In this document: positions 63,607 through 64,000 of the stretch, piece by piece
How positions within the stretch are numbered: the stretch's first letter is position 1
How the letters are laid out: every line of letters starts with the position of its first letter
Origin: Hydrogenophaga pseudoflava NBRC 102511
Lineage (GTDB): Bacteria; Pseudomonadota; Gammaproteobacteria; Burkholderiales; Burkholderiaceae_C
DNA length: 64,000 nucleotides
Assembly (NCBI RefSeq): GCF_001592285.1
Contig: NZ_BCWQ01000008.1
Span: 148,715-212,714 of the forward strand
Reading direction: 5' to 3'
Notes under the pieces: generated by a model
The model's input: the letters and a program-made list of their open reading frames with translations, nothing else
What the model was told of the DNA's origin: nothing
The model's database searches: none
Made by a program: the position numbers and the translations under genes

Positions 63607-63666
63607 GCTCAACGTTGGAGGCCAGGCGCGGCCTTAGGCCGTCGCCTCTGGGCCGACATGTTAAGC
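63607..63666 (-). other. Integron attC-like recombination site (60 bp)
   Basis: On the minus strand the site runs from GCTTAAC (63666-63660, matching RYYYAAC) to GTTGAGC (63613-63607, matching GTTRRRY). The interior is an imperfect inverted repeat centred on CGGCC-TAA-GGCCG with flanking GGC/GCC pairs. Length 60 bp is classic for a 59-base element. It directly follows the stop of the cassette ORF at 63674, the expected place. The other strand also fits, as is normal for attC. Confidence 0.75.
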
Positions 63667-63673
63667 CGAATGC

Positions 63674-63937
63674 TCACCGCGCCGAAGGATTGAAAGTGCC
63701 AGGTAGGGAGCATTTGCACTCTTCAGGTCCTCTGCCGTTCATGCCCGCTGTCATCGCTGCGGGATAGATAGGAACCATGCGCCCTTCCATTCCACTTACT
63801 TTGCACTGAGCGTTGCATTTTTCCGCAAACGAAGGCAGGAAACTTAAAAGGTACGCGACCCCAAAGCTAAGCCCAACAAAGCCGGCAAAGCACGCTGCAA
63901 CCAACCAAGATCGTCTAGCGTCAAGTGAGAGTTTCAT
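63674..63937 (-). CDS. Integron cassette ORF: small exported or anchored Cys-rich protein
   Basis: This 87-residue protein has a single hydrophobic segment (LVAACFAGFVGLSFGVAYLL, residues 12-31), then a short periplasmic part with four cysteines in C-x3-C and C-x-C patterns (EKCNAQCK, EECKCSL). I do not recognise the family. The ATG is 3 bases from an attC-like core (GTTAAGC at 63947-63941), and the stop is 7 bases before the attC-like site, the compact layout of an integron gene cassette. Its G+C content is clearly lower than that of neighbours. Confidence 0.75.
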   Translation of the reverse strand: MKLSLDARRSWLVAACFAGFVGLSFGVAYLLSFLPSFAEKCNAQCKVSGMEGRMVPIYPAAMTAGMNGRGPEECKCSLPGTFNPSAR

Positions 63938-63940
63938 GCG

Positions 63941-64000
63941 GCTTAACGTTTGACATGAGGGGCGGCCGAGGGCGATAGCCCTTGGACGTCCCCCTCGATT
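63941..64000 (-). other. Start of a second attC-like site (cut by window end)
   Basis: Minus strand ends with CATGTCAAAC-GTTAAGC (core 63947-63941, matching GTTRRRY). Inside it, GAGGGCGATAGCCCT forms a hairpin-like inverted repeat. It is consistent with the attC of the preceding cassette. The 5' core would lie just beyond base 64000. Confidence 0.65.

Overview
The window is a high-GC proteobacterial chromosome segment, most likely a betaproteobacterium of the order Burkholderiales, family Comamonadaceae (Hydrogenophaga/Acidovorax-like). This is inferred from the gene content (glnA-ntrB-ntrC with a DUF4124-like gene inside, many Bug-type tripartite tricarboxylate transporter binding proteins, DUF2917 next to a MocR regulator) and from codon usage. 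No rRNA or tRNA gene was seen, so the genus is not fixed.

Layout. 1-4.6 kb is the right end of an integrated element: a 5'-truncated TOPRIM/DUF927 helicase-primase, a small phage-type DNA-binding protein and an orphan membrane protein. It ends in a repeat-rich stretch and a copy of what looks like the 3' end of ssrA (tmRNA) followed by a terminator. 4.6-9 kb holds housekeeping and hypothetical genes (rsuA, DUF2726-like, hydrolase, EI24, CinA/MoaB-like). 9-14.1 kb is the nitrogen-control locus glnA / DUF4124-like / ntrB / ntrC, with an NtrC site and a sigma-54 promoter ahead of glnA. 15-19.3 kb is a tightly coupled operon of thermostable-hemolysin-family GNAT-like protein, AMP ligase, heme-oxygenase-like diiron protein, SDR and an exported TPR protein. 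It looks like an uncharacterised small-molecule pathway. 19.3-34 kb contains thyA-eamA-folA and miscellaneous genes (D-2-hydroxyacid dehydrogenase, BrkB, P450, MocR regulator, metY, CBS protein, aroC, MFS).

33.9-39.8 kb is a catabolic unit: an IclR regulator facing a complete TTT transporter (tctC-tctB-tctA), followed by separate HPPD-like and dehydroshikimate dehydratase-like genes, probably for quinate/shikimate-type compounds. 39.8-43.9 kb has an Hsp70-like protein and a Tat-exported two-subunit molybdenum hydroxylase. 43.9-51.6 kb is an AraC-controlled region. A five-gene operon (qor, TauD-like, BKACE, Bug, CMD) and a divergent Bug-YeiH pair flank the regulator, and their two promoters share an almost identical operator of two 21-bp repeats plus a -10 box at the same distance. 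51.7-63.6 kb is mixed: YebC, a PLD-family enzyme, pirin, azoreductase/LysR, Nudix/DeoR with four 10-bp tandem repeats, a VOC gene bracketed by a 19-bp duplication of the deoR 3' end, a GlxA-type regulator, MBL-fold, DHFR-like, GFA and GNAT genes.

The last 400 bases look like the end of a chromosomal integron cassette array: a 60-bp attC-like site, a small cassette ORF and the start of a second attC-like site. The integrase would lie outside the window. All functions are read from sequence by eye; no database search was run.
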